Notes under the pieces: generated by a model
The model's input: only the letters and a program-made list of their open reading frames with translations
Database searches by the model: none
What the model was told of the DNA's origin: nothing
In this document: in pieces, positions 24,309 through 35,333 of the stretch
How the letters are laid out: every line of letters begins with the position of its first letter
Numbering within the stretch: the first letter of the stretch is position 1
Program-made: the position numbers and the translations under genes
Assembly (NCBI GenBank): GCA_016987375.1
Contig: PJRA01000263.1
Location: 4,648,284-4,712,283 of the forward strand
Direction of reading: 5' to 3'
Length of the DNA: 64,000 nt
Origin: Brachionus koreanus
Lineage: Eukaryota > Rotifera > Eurotatoria > Ploima > Brachionidae

Positions 24309-25565
24309 TTAATGTTTTAATAAAAAACTTAAAAAATTTAAAAAATAAGATGAATTTTAAAGTTTAATAATTTTAACTAAAATTTCAAAAATTTGAAAAA
24401 CATCTTTAAAATACAATATTTTCACTTGATTGAAAATGAAGCCCAATTTAGAGATCATGTGATTTGAATGTGTAAAGATGTATTATCCAAATCAATCATC
24501 AGTCTAGACAATATATAGTAATTTTTGGTAAGTCAATGTAAAACGAAACACAAGAAAATTTTCTGAGACAAATTTTAAAATTCAAACACCTCATATTACT
24601 TAGATGCATTTTGTTTTCCAAATATTTAATCACGTATTCAAATTGAATGAAATGATGGAGTAATAATCTTTAAACAAGACAAACAGATAGAAATAAACAA
24701 AAGTTCTTAACAATTTAAACGTGATCATGGAACACCAAAAAAAAGAAAGATTGAAATTTATATATAAAATTGTTTTAACTTTATTTATTAGCTTCTTGAA
24801 AAATATAGAGGAATAGATAGTGAAAATTTTAGAAATTAAATTTTTTTTCTATGCTTTTAGTACTTAATTGTTCATGGAAAATTAAAAGCAATTCAAAATT
24901 TTTTGTCAAACGATTTAAAAACGAGAAATTTCCTACAAAGTTATGTGTACCAAAAGTTCAGAACGGGGAAGATTAAGCGGGTACATGGGGATGGATGTAT
25001 TATTAAGAAGTCGGTTGTTGTTCAATATACACCAGAAGAATGAACCAATATGTCTAAATCGACACCCTAGAAAACCATGGTCATATAGCGACCATAAATT
25101 GATGAAATATAAGATATATTCAGCCAACAATTTAAAGCAAGTGCTCCATGAAAAAAAGCTTAAATTTCAAGTTGAATCTGTAAGAATTTTATTTCTTCAA
25201 TGAAAAAACGGATGTCCGTCTGCATTGAAGCAAAAGGCGGTCATTTTAATTGCTAAAATAAATTTTTTTGTTTTAAGACAATAATAATTTTTTTTTTTGG
25301 ATTTTAGTTTTCCTTTTATTTGTATATTTTCCGACACATAAATAAAAAATCAATTCTTTTGATTGTCGAAATAAATATCAAAAAGAAAATCCAATAGAAA
25401 AAAAAAAGTTCTAACTTACTGAGACGTATTGTGTTTAAATTAAATCTAAGATTTTAATCAATTAAAACTTTAATTATTTATTTCAATTTTTAAATAATAA
25501 TTCTCTATTCTACAAAATAAAAAAAAGAAATGGATTGAAAAAATTCAATTAGCATTAAGTACCTG
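24309..25565. other. Intergenic, nothing secure
   Basis: Short overlapping ORFs on both strands near 24933-25203 have mixed composition, but I could not tie them to any family. Confidence 0.4.
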
Positions 25566-26200
25566 ACTGCGTTTCAAATAAAATGGAATTGTATTCAGAT
25601 GACTCAAAAATACTCGGCATATTTAATAAAGTTTATGAGAGAGCGATGTTACAGAAAGATCTGGATGCAGTATGTTATTTGGTAGAGGTTTGGAAAATGG
25701 GACTGTAGGACTAAATGAAGACGCAACTCGGAAGACTAAATGCAAGGCAAAAATATACTCAAAAAAGCAACTCAAATGTTATACTAGTGATCACAGAATG
25801 TGAGAGGGATCTTGGATTGATGGTTTCATCAGAATTTAGGTGGACCCGCGAGTAGCGAGTAGTTTTTACTTGGAATGCTGAAGCGAACGTCTACAAGTAG
25901 AGAGAAAAGACTGTGGGTTAGATTGTAGATATTCATGGTGAGATCCCGTCTAGATTACGCAGTGCAGGCTTGGAATCCAAGTTTAAGCGCCAGATATGTA
26001 TTTTTTTCTCCAACAGGGTAGTTCCGCATTGGAATAAGTTGCCAGAAAATGTGGTGAAATCTAAGTCAACCGCCAATTTTAAAATGGCGTTAGATAAGTT
26101 CAATGGAATCGACGGCTACAGCTCTACACGACGAATCGGCGGTGATGGCCTCATACACTCTTAATGTTAGGTGTCGCAGCAAGCAACTAGTACTACTACT
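25566..26200 (+). pseudogene. LINE reverse transcriptase fossil with trinucleotide tail
   Basis: The RT palm motif survives as LYSDDSKI near 25592-25615, followed by LLQKDLDAV-like and ERDLGLMVSSEFRW blocks, then SRLDYAVQAWNP and FFSNRVVPHWNKLPENVV. Several stops and frame changes interrupt it, and the RVQRRATK block is missing between the AWNP and NRVV blocks, implying an internal deletion. It ends near (TAC/CTA) repeats at 26188-26208, like the short microsatellite tails of CR1/L2-type elements. Confidence 0.82.
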
Positions 26201-26208
26201 ACTAGTAC

Positions 26209-26757
26209 AAAAAATTAAAATTGCTTTTTTTATTTTACAAATCTCATCGTCTTTTCATGAAAATATTTTAACATTTGGAAAAAAATATAAAAATAAATGT
26301 TGGAGAAAAATGGTGATTATAATATGTTTTTATGAAGAGGTTATTAATCTAAGACCTTGACATCTTATAATTGTTTAATAAAATCTTTGAATAATTATAA
26401 TCTAACAATAAGGTAAAAAATTTAGCGTTCATATCAATTTAAATTTTCTATTTAATTTATCCATTGATTCCTATAACAGCAAAAATTTTTTTTATAATAA
26501 ATTTTTTATAAATTTGCCAGAAGCTTTTTGTTTATTTAATTTATTTTTATTAATGGTTGAACTCAAAGTAAAATTAATTAATTTAGAAAAAAAAATTAGA
26601 ATATTTTTAAAAATAATTTTAAAACAAAGCGTTTTCAAATTTTTAATTTTTTTTTAACTTAAAAAATAAAACGGTAAATTAAAACTTGAAAACAATTTAT
26701 GACTATTTTTAAAATAGAATAGAATGTACTCAACGAACAGTGCCTATTGACTAAATT
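26209..26757. other. Intergenic, nothing recognised
   Basis: AT-rich DNA downstream of the PWWP-HTH gene and beyond the LINE fossil. No feature seen. Confidence 0.5.
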
Positions 26758-28927
26758 TTACACACTTGACTTAATGGAATTCTCGTTTAGATCGTATTCA
26801 TAGTCGTCTTCGTCATCATTATTTACAAACAAGTATTTCATCTCATATTTTTGGTCATTCGACCCATCTGTCAGCTCACTTTCATCGCTTGCCAAACTGT
26901 CCAACAACTTATTTATGTCCTCATCGGGTATTCCGCTATTCAACGAATATTCAACTAGGTCATAATCATACTCAACGCTTTCCAAACACTCAGACTTTTC
27001 ATTTACTTTAGCTTCTGAATCTTGACTAGCTTCGATCGACGCCACTTTGTCTTCACACACACCATTTTGCTTGTGACTCTCCTGGCTTTCTTCGTCTAAG
27101 CTATCCGTTTGGTTAGCTTCAGCTTCATTCATTTTGCGTATGTACAAAATAGCGGATAGTAAAGCTCGCCTAAATTTTGTACATTTCAAATTTCCGGACT
27201 GAACGTCTTGAATGTACTTGTCGTTTATTTTGCCGCGTTTAATCCAATCGGGCTTGGAAGCCATTATTTGAGGATGTCTCGAAAGAAAGTCGTACCACCA
27301 GTCCACGCTCGGCTTGCCATTTGGAAACGGATTCTTTCTCAGCGAATTTTTGAACATGTCTATTACTTTATCGAATACAATGTTAATAGCATCACAGTAC
27401 CTTAGCTCTTTATAATTAATTAGCCAGTCAACAAGCTCTTTTTCTTCGAGCTCTGTGAGACGGGTTTTCTTGCCGCGAGGCGCAGTTCCTCTCTCTAAAT
27501 ACTTGATCAATGCGCTCTTGCTTATTCGATACTTGTTGCACACCTCGTCAATACTCAAACCCTGTTTGATGTGGTAAGCGGCATTTTTGTACCTATCGGT
27601 GAGATACGAGTCGGCATTTGAGCTCTCAAATGTTTCCTCATCGAATTTGCTAGCCATATTTAAAATAACTTTGTCATCTAGCTCGTCTGTTTTTGTGGAA
27701 GTTTGGTCCGATTCGGGCGAAAATTGCTCCCCAAAGCCGTTTTCGCTATCTTCTATGGGCTTTTTTTTAATAACTAATTTGAGCGGATTATCTGCTTTAG
27801 TGCTTGTCGATTCTATGAAATAGTCTTGTCTATCTTGACTTGTTTCCGAGTTTACCTCTTCATTCAGACACGACTTATTCCAGCAAAAATTACAAAAAAA
27901 TACTTAATCAATCTCAAATAAACAAAAAGCTTCTTTTATTAATTAGCCTAAGATTCGAGAAACGACAACAAAAATATAAACAAAAATTAAAAATGAAAAA
28001 AAAAAAAGAAAATTTTTGCTTATTTGACTAGAAACAAAATAAAAAAATTTAACTTACTTTTTTAGCCTCGCTTTGAACATGTTCTTCGTCTAATGAATTT
28101 CGTTTCAATTTGTTAGCTTTGTCTGTCGACGAGTTTTCAATTTGATTGTCCTTGCCAGTCGATTGCTTCAAAAAGTATGACTTTCGGTCTCGCGGTCTTT
28201 TGCGCATCAAACTATCAGCCTCGGCAATAGCTTGATCCCATTCTTCCCGTTTGGGCATCGAAATTTTGAGAGAATACTTTTCATTCATTTTATCCTTGGC
28301 CGATTTACTGACTGCTTTGTCAATTTGCTGCTGAGCATAAGCCTTAAAGCTTTGCAGACCCTTGTAGAAAATAATGTTTCCCTCGGGCACCCAGGCATGT
28401 TCAACTGAAGGGCCGAAAAATTGCACATAAAAAGAGCGCTTGGGCCTTGAGCCACCGATTAGCTTAAAGTGTTCATTGCTGTTCTTAGCCTCTGCCGTTG
28501 AACAAGAGGGCGACAAATCGGGATTCGAGATCATACAAGGCCACCAAGGGTGACCGCTAACCTTTGCCCAAACCAAATCGCCCAAACTGTATTTAATCTC
28601 ATGGGTGTTTTCTTGAGCTGGTGTGACCTGCTTGGCCAAGTTTTGAATTAGAGAGCTATTCGAACAAGATGGGACATCATACATGAGAAAATCGTCATCA
28701 TAAGCTTTTATTTTGCGTATGCGTTTTTCTCTTCCGGAAGCCAAATTGGACGATGATGTGGCTGATTCAGGCGAGATGTTGTTGACACTGGTTTCTGAAG
28801 AATTGGCGTTTTCCTCTGCAGTTTCTGATTTTCTCTTGTTATTCACTGGCTTGTTTTGAGACAAATCTTTTGAGTCGGACGCCGCCCGATTTACCTCAGG
28901 CTCAGATTTAATACTCGAAATATCCAT
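26758..28927 (-). CDS. PWWP domain plus psq/CENP-B-type HTH protein (probable fusion)
   Basis: Two exons, 28927-28058 and 27873-26758, joined phase 0 (donor GTAAGT, acceptor AATAAG) over a 184-bp intron, give 661 residues. Exon 1 holds an NSD1/2/3-type PWWP domain at about 112-250: YSLGDLVWAKVSGHPWWPCM, then KRSFYVQFFG and HAWVPEGNI; such domains bind H3K36-methylated nucleosomes. Exon 2 holds a psq-like HTH at about 385-416 (HIKQGLSIDEVCNKYRISKS). It is followed by a CENP-B/Tc5-type HTH to about residue 507 (LTELEEKELVDWLINYKELR, then WWYDFLSRHPQIMASKP), as in the DNA-binding half of pogo/Tigger transposases. No DDE catalytic domain follows, only an acidic tail, suggesting a domesticated transposase DNA-binding region. 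The acceptor is weak, so two separate genes remain possible. Likely nuclear, chromatin-associated. Confidence 0.72.
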
Positions 28928-30261
28928 TTAACACCGTTTCAACAACACTATACAGCAAATAACTAGTTATTCTCTAAAATTGAATAAAACTGGCTTAAAA
29001 AAATTTCAATATTTCAAATCCACGCTTTCAGAAATTAAGAAAAATTTGATTTAATCTAATTAGGATACCTTAGGTTTTAGCCAAGTATACAAATAAATAT
29101 TATGAAATTGCTGTCCACACAAAGTATCCAATTGAAAGTCTTTTTGGACATCTTTGATCAAATTAGTTAAGAACAAGCTTCGAGCTAAAAATTTAGTTTA
29201 TTGCATGAGCCTCACAATTTTTTAGTAATTTATGACTCAATTGCAATTAAGTTTCATAACAAACTAAACATAAGGCACCAGCTAGCGACTAGAAGCTTTG
29301 AAAAAATGATAAGATAGACTTGGTTATTTGCCCTGAAAAAAAAATTCAAAACAATTTATCTGTCATAATTCTAAAATTTGATTCCTGAGTCGAAAAAAAT
29401 CTTTAGTGCCTTTGTTACCATTATTTTATTTCTTTTTCTTTCATTCTAGCAGAATAAAAATTTTTCCGAAAAAATAATTAATTTTTTATTAAACCAATTT
29501 TTACACTAAAAAAATGAAAAAAAATTTTAGTATAAAAATTTAAAAAATTTAATATAATTATTACAAATTTTATAAGTAAAAGTGTTTTAATTAAAACTTC
29601 ACTAACCGAGGTAGAGTAATCTTAAAATTAAAATTGATCATTTATATGAATAAATCTATTTTAAATGAATTTATTTTATGATAATATTATGTAAAGAAAA
29701 ATTTCAGCTCTAAGCCTATAAAATGATATTTTTTAAAGTCTATTAAAGAGGCTATCATTGTAAATTTTATTAAGAAAAATTTCTAATAATTCCATCTAAT
29801 TTAATATTCATTTTTAAATTTTACCAATTGAAAAAAAATATTGATTTAGTGAATAGGCTAGTAATAAAAACGTTTATATATCATCAAGGCTTAGATAATT
29901 AAATTGAACGTGTAAAAAAACTGTGATTGAAATATGCTGACCTAAATTAAAATTTGATTTTGCAAAAAAGAAAAAAATTGAAATCTAATGCCGATTTCGA
30001 CTGTATTCAAATTAAACATAACTATTAGATTTTTTAAAATGAAATTCAAAAATTATTTATAAATTTCATAGTAAAAATATATAGCCGAAATTTTTCAAAA
30101 AAAGAAAAAGAATTCAAACAAATTTAGTATGTATCTCAGAAATCAGAAAAATAAAAAGTCACTAAAAGTATATTTTTTAAAGTTCTTATTGATTTATCTT
30201 AATTGATTATTCAATCTGTTAAATATCTGCATACTAACCTCATTTAATTTAATCATTTTAG
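28928..30261. other. Intergenic or unresolved 5' part of the 30262 gene
   Basis: AT-rich. The PWWP-HTH start is at the left; upstream exons of the plus-strand gene at 30262 should lie on the right. One possible small exon at 30140-30167 keeps frame, but I could not find an initiating ATG. Confidence 0.4.
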
Positions 30262-31442
30262 CCATTGAAAGCTGTAACATATTCAAAAATAAAAGTAGGC
30301 TAACAAAAAAACATAAATTGTTGTTGAAATTTTATTTTCATTTTAAGAGCAAACAACGAAAATCTAAAGAAAAAGACTCGTTGATAAATAATCAAGAAAT
30401 TCAATCAAAACCTCTACCCAAAGGTACTTTTAGAAAGTAAAACACTTTTTAAAACTGTTTTTTAATCCAAAAGAGCAAACTAAAGAAATTGAAAAATATT
30501 TCCTTAAACAAGTAGGAAATGTTTCAAAGACAAATTTAAATGTTGTAGTTGATTCTACTAAACCTAATACATCTGAAATTCTTGTTGAGGATCGGACAAA
30601 AATAAAAAAAAACGAATTTGATTTGATTAATCAATAGTAAACTTAAATATTTTTTTAAAAGATTATTATCTTAAATTAACCTTTAAGCCTTGACTGTTCT
30701 AGAATCACAGCTTTTAATAATTATCTGAGTGAAAAAGACTTGCCAAAATTTAATCTTTCCAAACAAGAAAGTGAAAAAAAAATTGATGGTATAAGTAAAG
30801 AATTTTCTTTAACAGATAGCATTGAAAACCAAGAAAAAGTTGGATTTAGTTAAAATATCATTAAAGTATTTACAGTTGCACATTTTAGAAAGATGATGAA
30901 AAATTTTCAATCGATTATTTGGTGAAACAATTCCGAGAGCCTTTTGAAAAAAATAATATGATTTTTTTAAAAAGATCTCAAATGATTCAAAAAGAATTAA
31001 TGGAAGTTTATCAATCAAAGTAGATTTTTTAAAAAATTGATATTCTTAATTTTGGTTTGATATATATTCAAGTTTTTCGAAATCTCCACAATTTGAAGTT
31101 AACAATAAAAGGAATCTTGTTGACTGTGAAATACAAACTTCAATGATCTATCCTTGTGAACAAATTGATCCAAAAAATAATGAATTAGATGATAATATGA
31201 CAAAATTATCAGATGAAGATATAATTCGAAATAAATTGATTAATCCTCTTGCTAATAATTTTGAAGTCAACTCATTAGATTTATTAAATCCAGTAAAATA
31301 TTAAAACTTTTTGAGTTTAAATTTAATTTTCTGTTTTTAGCATGATTTTCCTAAATCAGATTCGATAGCAGCCAAAAATGTATCCCTTAAAAACAAAGTA
31401 GCTATTAGTGATTTGAAACTAGAAGATCTTTATTACGACTGA
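30262..31442 (+). CDS. Unrecognised seven-exon gene, 5' end unresolved
   Basis: Seven short open blocks join in frame: 30262-30294, 30348-30423, 30474-30636, 30688-30838, 30889-31019, 31073-31292 and 31341-31442, ending at a TGA. Together they give 291 residues. The introns are 53, 50, 51, 50, 53 and 48 bp, strikingly uniform, and every junction preserves frame, which is strong support for a real gene even though no single exon is long. The donor after exon 4 is GTTGGA, weaker than the rest. The product is Lys/Asn/Ser/Glu-rich, probably largely disordered, with a more conserved-looking C-terminus (NKVAISDLKLEDLYYD). No domain recognised. It converges on the minus-strand ORF at 31512, with 69 bp between stops. 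Confidence 0.65.
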
Positions 31443-31511
31443 TAAATAAAATAAATATTGAATAAAATTGTTTATTTTAAAATAAATTTATTCAAATGTA
31501 ATAGATGTGAT

Positions 31512-31733
31512 CTAATTTTTTCTGGCTTTTTTATCCATGGGTCTAAAATTTTTCGTTTTATGATTTGATTTGTTCCAGTGATACGGTCTAAATGAATTGT
31601 TTCTTTGATTAAATCGATTATTTCTATTCATAAACAATAGCATATCGAGCTTTTTATTCATTTGCATTAGTAAAGATGGAGCAAGATCTTTTGAGTTCTC
31701 ATTAATGGGATTTTCCTTGATTTTTGGATACAT
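31512..31733 (-). CDS. Small basic Asn/Arg-rich ORF, possibly a terminal exon
   Basis: Open frame of 73 codons from the ATG at 31733, and open further upstream to about 31766, where an AG preceded by a TACTAAT-like branch site could be an acceptor. The product is rich in Asn, Arg and Lys (e.g. NRNNRFNQRNNSFRPYHW), suggesting an RNA-binding or disordered tail. I could not define an upstream exon. May be the last exon of a minus-strand gene, or spurious. Confidence 0.3.
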   Translation of the reverse strand: MYPKIKENPINENSKDLAPSLLMQMNKKLDMLLFMNRNNRFNQRNNSFRPYHWNKSNHKTKNFRPMDKKARKN

Positions 31734-31766
31734 TTTGGATTTCGCCTCTATTGATAATGAATTTGA

Positions 31767-32626
31767 GAACTCATAACCTTTGACATATTATTATAAATTA
31801 GTATCTATTTTGATATAAAAATATTTTGATGGTCTTCTAAGCGAGAATCTGTTTCTTCTAATAATAAAATCTACTACAATAATTCCTAAATAAATTTTAA
31901 ATTTTTTCTTTAAAAATTTTCAAGATTTTTTCAAGCCATCAAATTAATTTTTATAAAAAATTAAATAAATTTTTTTACAGATTAATGTGATGAATAAAAT
32001 TGCAATTGTTTTCATAGTTGATTTTTTGAATATTATGGTCAAGTTTATTTTAATATTTTTGAATTTATAGAAAAATCAGAGTTGAATCAATTGTTGATTA
32101 AATCTTTTTTTAAATGGTTAGTTAATTATCTTAAAATTAGACAATTTCAATATGTTTCTCAAATAAACGTGCATCAAAATTTAAATTATGTTTCAAAGCT
32201 TTGTTTCAGAGTTTTTTATAATATAATTGCTAATCACTGAATGCTCATACGAACGAGACAAATGATCATCATCATTAACAAAGCATTTATATGATGAAAG
32301 CTATGTTTCAGAGTAATAATTATTGTTAATCAAGTATGCTTTCAGATTAACGAGATATAATTAACTCATCAGCAACATATTTAAATTATTTAAAAAAAAA
32401 TTATTTTAAACTAATTGTTTGGTTAAAGCTCTTAAGTAGAAAAAAATTTTTATGTGTTAAGTTTAAGTAAAGGTCGAAAGTACTGAAGAAATTTTTTATT
32501 TTACTTTTTTAGATTTAACTTGCCTTTTTCTTAAATTCAATATTTTTAAAACTTAAGCTATTTTTCAAAGCTTTTTTAAATAGATTTGAGGAATTTTAAA
32601 GTAAAAAAAATTTAAATTGTAATAAT
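31767..32626. other. Intergenic, nothing recognised
   Basis: AT-rich spacer downstream of the aldo-keto reductase gene. No supported feature. Confidence 0.5.
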
Positions 32627-33930
32627 TTATTTTTTAGCCAGTTTTTTCTTATAACTTTTTAATTCAGTATCACCGTACCCTTTATAATTTAAAGGTATAA
32701 AAATACTAAAAATTTTATATAAATTAGTCTTAATAATCTCTGTATTTTTAAAAAATTTTACTTTTGTCTAATATATTCCAAAGCACTTTTTTCATTTTCA
32801 CTTAAATCGTCCAAGGCTTGAACATTTTCTTCAACAAATTTTACACTTGCCATTGAAACAATGGTAATGTCACAATTTTGATTTGTAGCTGAGAAATGAA
32901 GGGCTAATTTGCTAAGACTAACACCTCGAGACTAAAACAAGTAAATAATTATACCATTTAATAATAAAAATTAGATATAGTACTTTGCAATACTGTGAAG
33001 CTTTAATGGCCGCATCACGAATCTTTTCAGGAGCTCTGTGCCAATTTGGAGGTCCTGTTTCTGTCAAAAGGCCCATTGACAAAGGGGCTGAATTTATTAA
33101 GCCAATACCTTTATTCTATAAAAAATAAAATTTTGATAATTTTTTCTAAAATCTTACCCTAAAATAATCAGCAAATTCAATAAGAGATGTATCATCAAGA
33201 GTCAAGTGAGTGTAAGTTAAAGCAGTATCAATTTTTATCGGTGAAAGTTCTATTAACTCCCTGGTAAAATTTATTATTTTAAAAAATTTTTTTTTAAAAT
33301 TAAAAAAAAAAAGCTACTTCAACTTGTCTATTAAATAAGAGTTGATACCAATGTATCGAACTTTACCTTTAAGTTTTAACTCATTTAAGGCAGGTAAAGT
33401 TTCATTTAATATTTGTTGAATATCATCAGCAAATTCAAAATCATGGATCTTCAATTTAAATAAAAAAATATAAAATAAAAAATAAAATCTATAACTTGAA
33501 TTAAATCAATATAATTTGTATCAAATAATTTAAGACTATCTTCAACACTTTTGATTGTTCTTTGATAGGAAAAGTCGAACCATTCATTAGGAGGCTTATC
33601 TACATTGTATCTACCCACTTTAGTAGCCAAATAGTAACTTGAGCGTTCATGATCTTTAAGACCAATAGCAAGAAGGTTTTGAGCGTTACCATACCATGGA
33701 GCAACGTCAAAATAGTTAATACCAAGCTCAAAAGCTTTATTGATAATATTTTTCAAATCTTGTAAAGACTCTGGTGAATAGTTGAAGTTCGAGTCTTTGA
33801 AAAAATTGTTAAATACCGAAGCTCCTTCAAAAAATGATGTAAAGAATGATACATGATTAAAAAGACTCAATTTACCAAATGCTAATATTGATGCATTTAT
33901 ATCGGTCTGTCCAAGACGCTTATATTTCAT
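32627..33930 (-). CDS. Aldo-keto reductase, L-galactose dehydrogenase-like
   Basis: NAD(P)-dependent oxidoreductase with a TIM-barrel fold. Six exons, 33930-33496, 33448-33318, 33260-33158, 33115-32984, 32931-32762 and 32705-32627, give 349 residues with all phases consistent and introns of 42-57 bp. The N-terminus KYKRLGQTDINASILAFG is the usual first strand. NYFDVAPWYGNAQNLLAIGL carries the catalytic Asp and Tyr of the tetrad, ATKVGRY the Lys, and IHDFEF the His. SAPLSMGLLTETGPPNWH and CKSRGVSLSKLALHFS match the plant L-galactose dehydrogenase subfamily most closely. Substrate in this organism is unknown; the family also includes arabinose/fucose dehydrogenases. The reading could alternatively stop at 32758 just after exon 5, but the sixth exon splices cleanly. 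Confidence 0.9.
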
Positions 33931-35333
33931 CTTTGTAACAGAAAATTATTTTTGAGGGCTTTAAAAACAAACGATAGTTTTAAACAATTTAAAAAGTCAA
34001 AAATTTAGAATATCTTTCGATAAATCAAGAATAATTATCTTTTTTTATTCATATCAGTCTTAAACTTATGTTTCAAATCAAAAATTTAGGCTATATAGTT
34101 TAGTATTTCTAAAATTAGTTGAGAAAAAAATAAATCCAAATGACATTCGTTTCTACAATTCTTGTTTTAAGTAATTTCTATAAAATTTTCTAATTCAAAC
34201 TAAACTAGCTTAACAGTTAAGCAAGAAAATATTTTATGAGATTTATTTTAATCAGAATTAAAAATTAAAATAAAATTTACAATTTATTCAAACAGAAATT
34301 TTGACCAAATTTTTTTCACCTTATGAACACCAAGCTTCGCAAGCAAATTCTATTGTTAGAGTTGACAATTTCTTCCAGTTATGATTAATCTTCTAAAAAG
34401 ATGTTGAATCAAAGAAAACAATTTCTTTACTAGATTCTGGTTATGTTTTCTTAAATATACGTTAAATCAACTCGAGATTAAAACGACTTGCTAACCATTC
34501 CTAAAAGATTTGCTTTCGACGTTTCCTTCTGAATTTTAACTCCTTAATAAGTGATCTATCTCCTTAATAACTGTATTCTTTTCAAAATTTTAGTTTGTAT
34601 CAATGTTGTTTATAAGTTCAAGTACTGACCCAAAATTCCTAATAGTTGATAAAATTTCTGTCTATCATAAGTATATGCTTCACAATTATTTGATTAAATC
34701 AACAAATCTTGATCTAAATTCAAAAAAACTATGCTTGTATTTGAGCTTTCTATGAGAAACTTTATAAAAATCTTAAGAAATAAGTAAAGACTAAATTAAC
34801 AGCAAAACCTAAAGAGATTGCTTCAAAAAATTGATCGATTGTCTCTTTCAGAAGAAACCATTTTGGAAGATAAAATAAAATGATCAACTAAATTCTCTTG
34901 CATAAAAAGATTATGAATATTCTACTTTACGAACTTTTCACTAGAAAAAAATAATGTAAAAATCTTAAAAAGGAAATTATTCGTTTTTTTTGATTTATTG
35001 AAAAAAATTTTTATTATTCAGAAAAAGGCTCATTTCAGTTTAATTCCAATTATTAAAAGAAATAGATAAGAACATTTCAGTAATTCGCTTTTTCAAAAAT
35101 CTGAAATAAAATTTTATTAAAATAAAAAAATTAAAAGAAAATGATGATAATCTCAAAAGCATCTAAGATAACCTCTCAATTTTTTATCGCTTATTTAAAA
35201 AAAAATCAATTTAAGAAAAAATTTTTAATTCAAAACAAATTATAAATATTTTAAAAATTGAATTTATTAATTTTAGAAAAGCAAAAGGATATAAAAATTT
35301 TAATTTAAAAAAAAATTACAAAATTGAATTTTT
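33931..35333. other. Intergenic, nothing recognised
   Basis: AT-rich DNA between the reductase start and the SPICE1 stop. No ORF or repeat I can support. Confidence 0.5.

Noticed and set aside
24933..25203. Opposed ORFs that look mildly protein-like
   Set aside because: Could be a transposon scrap, but I could not match any block to a known family.
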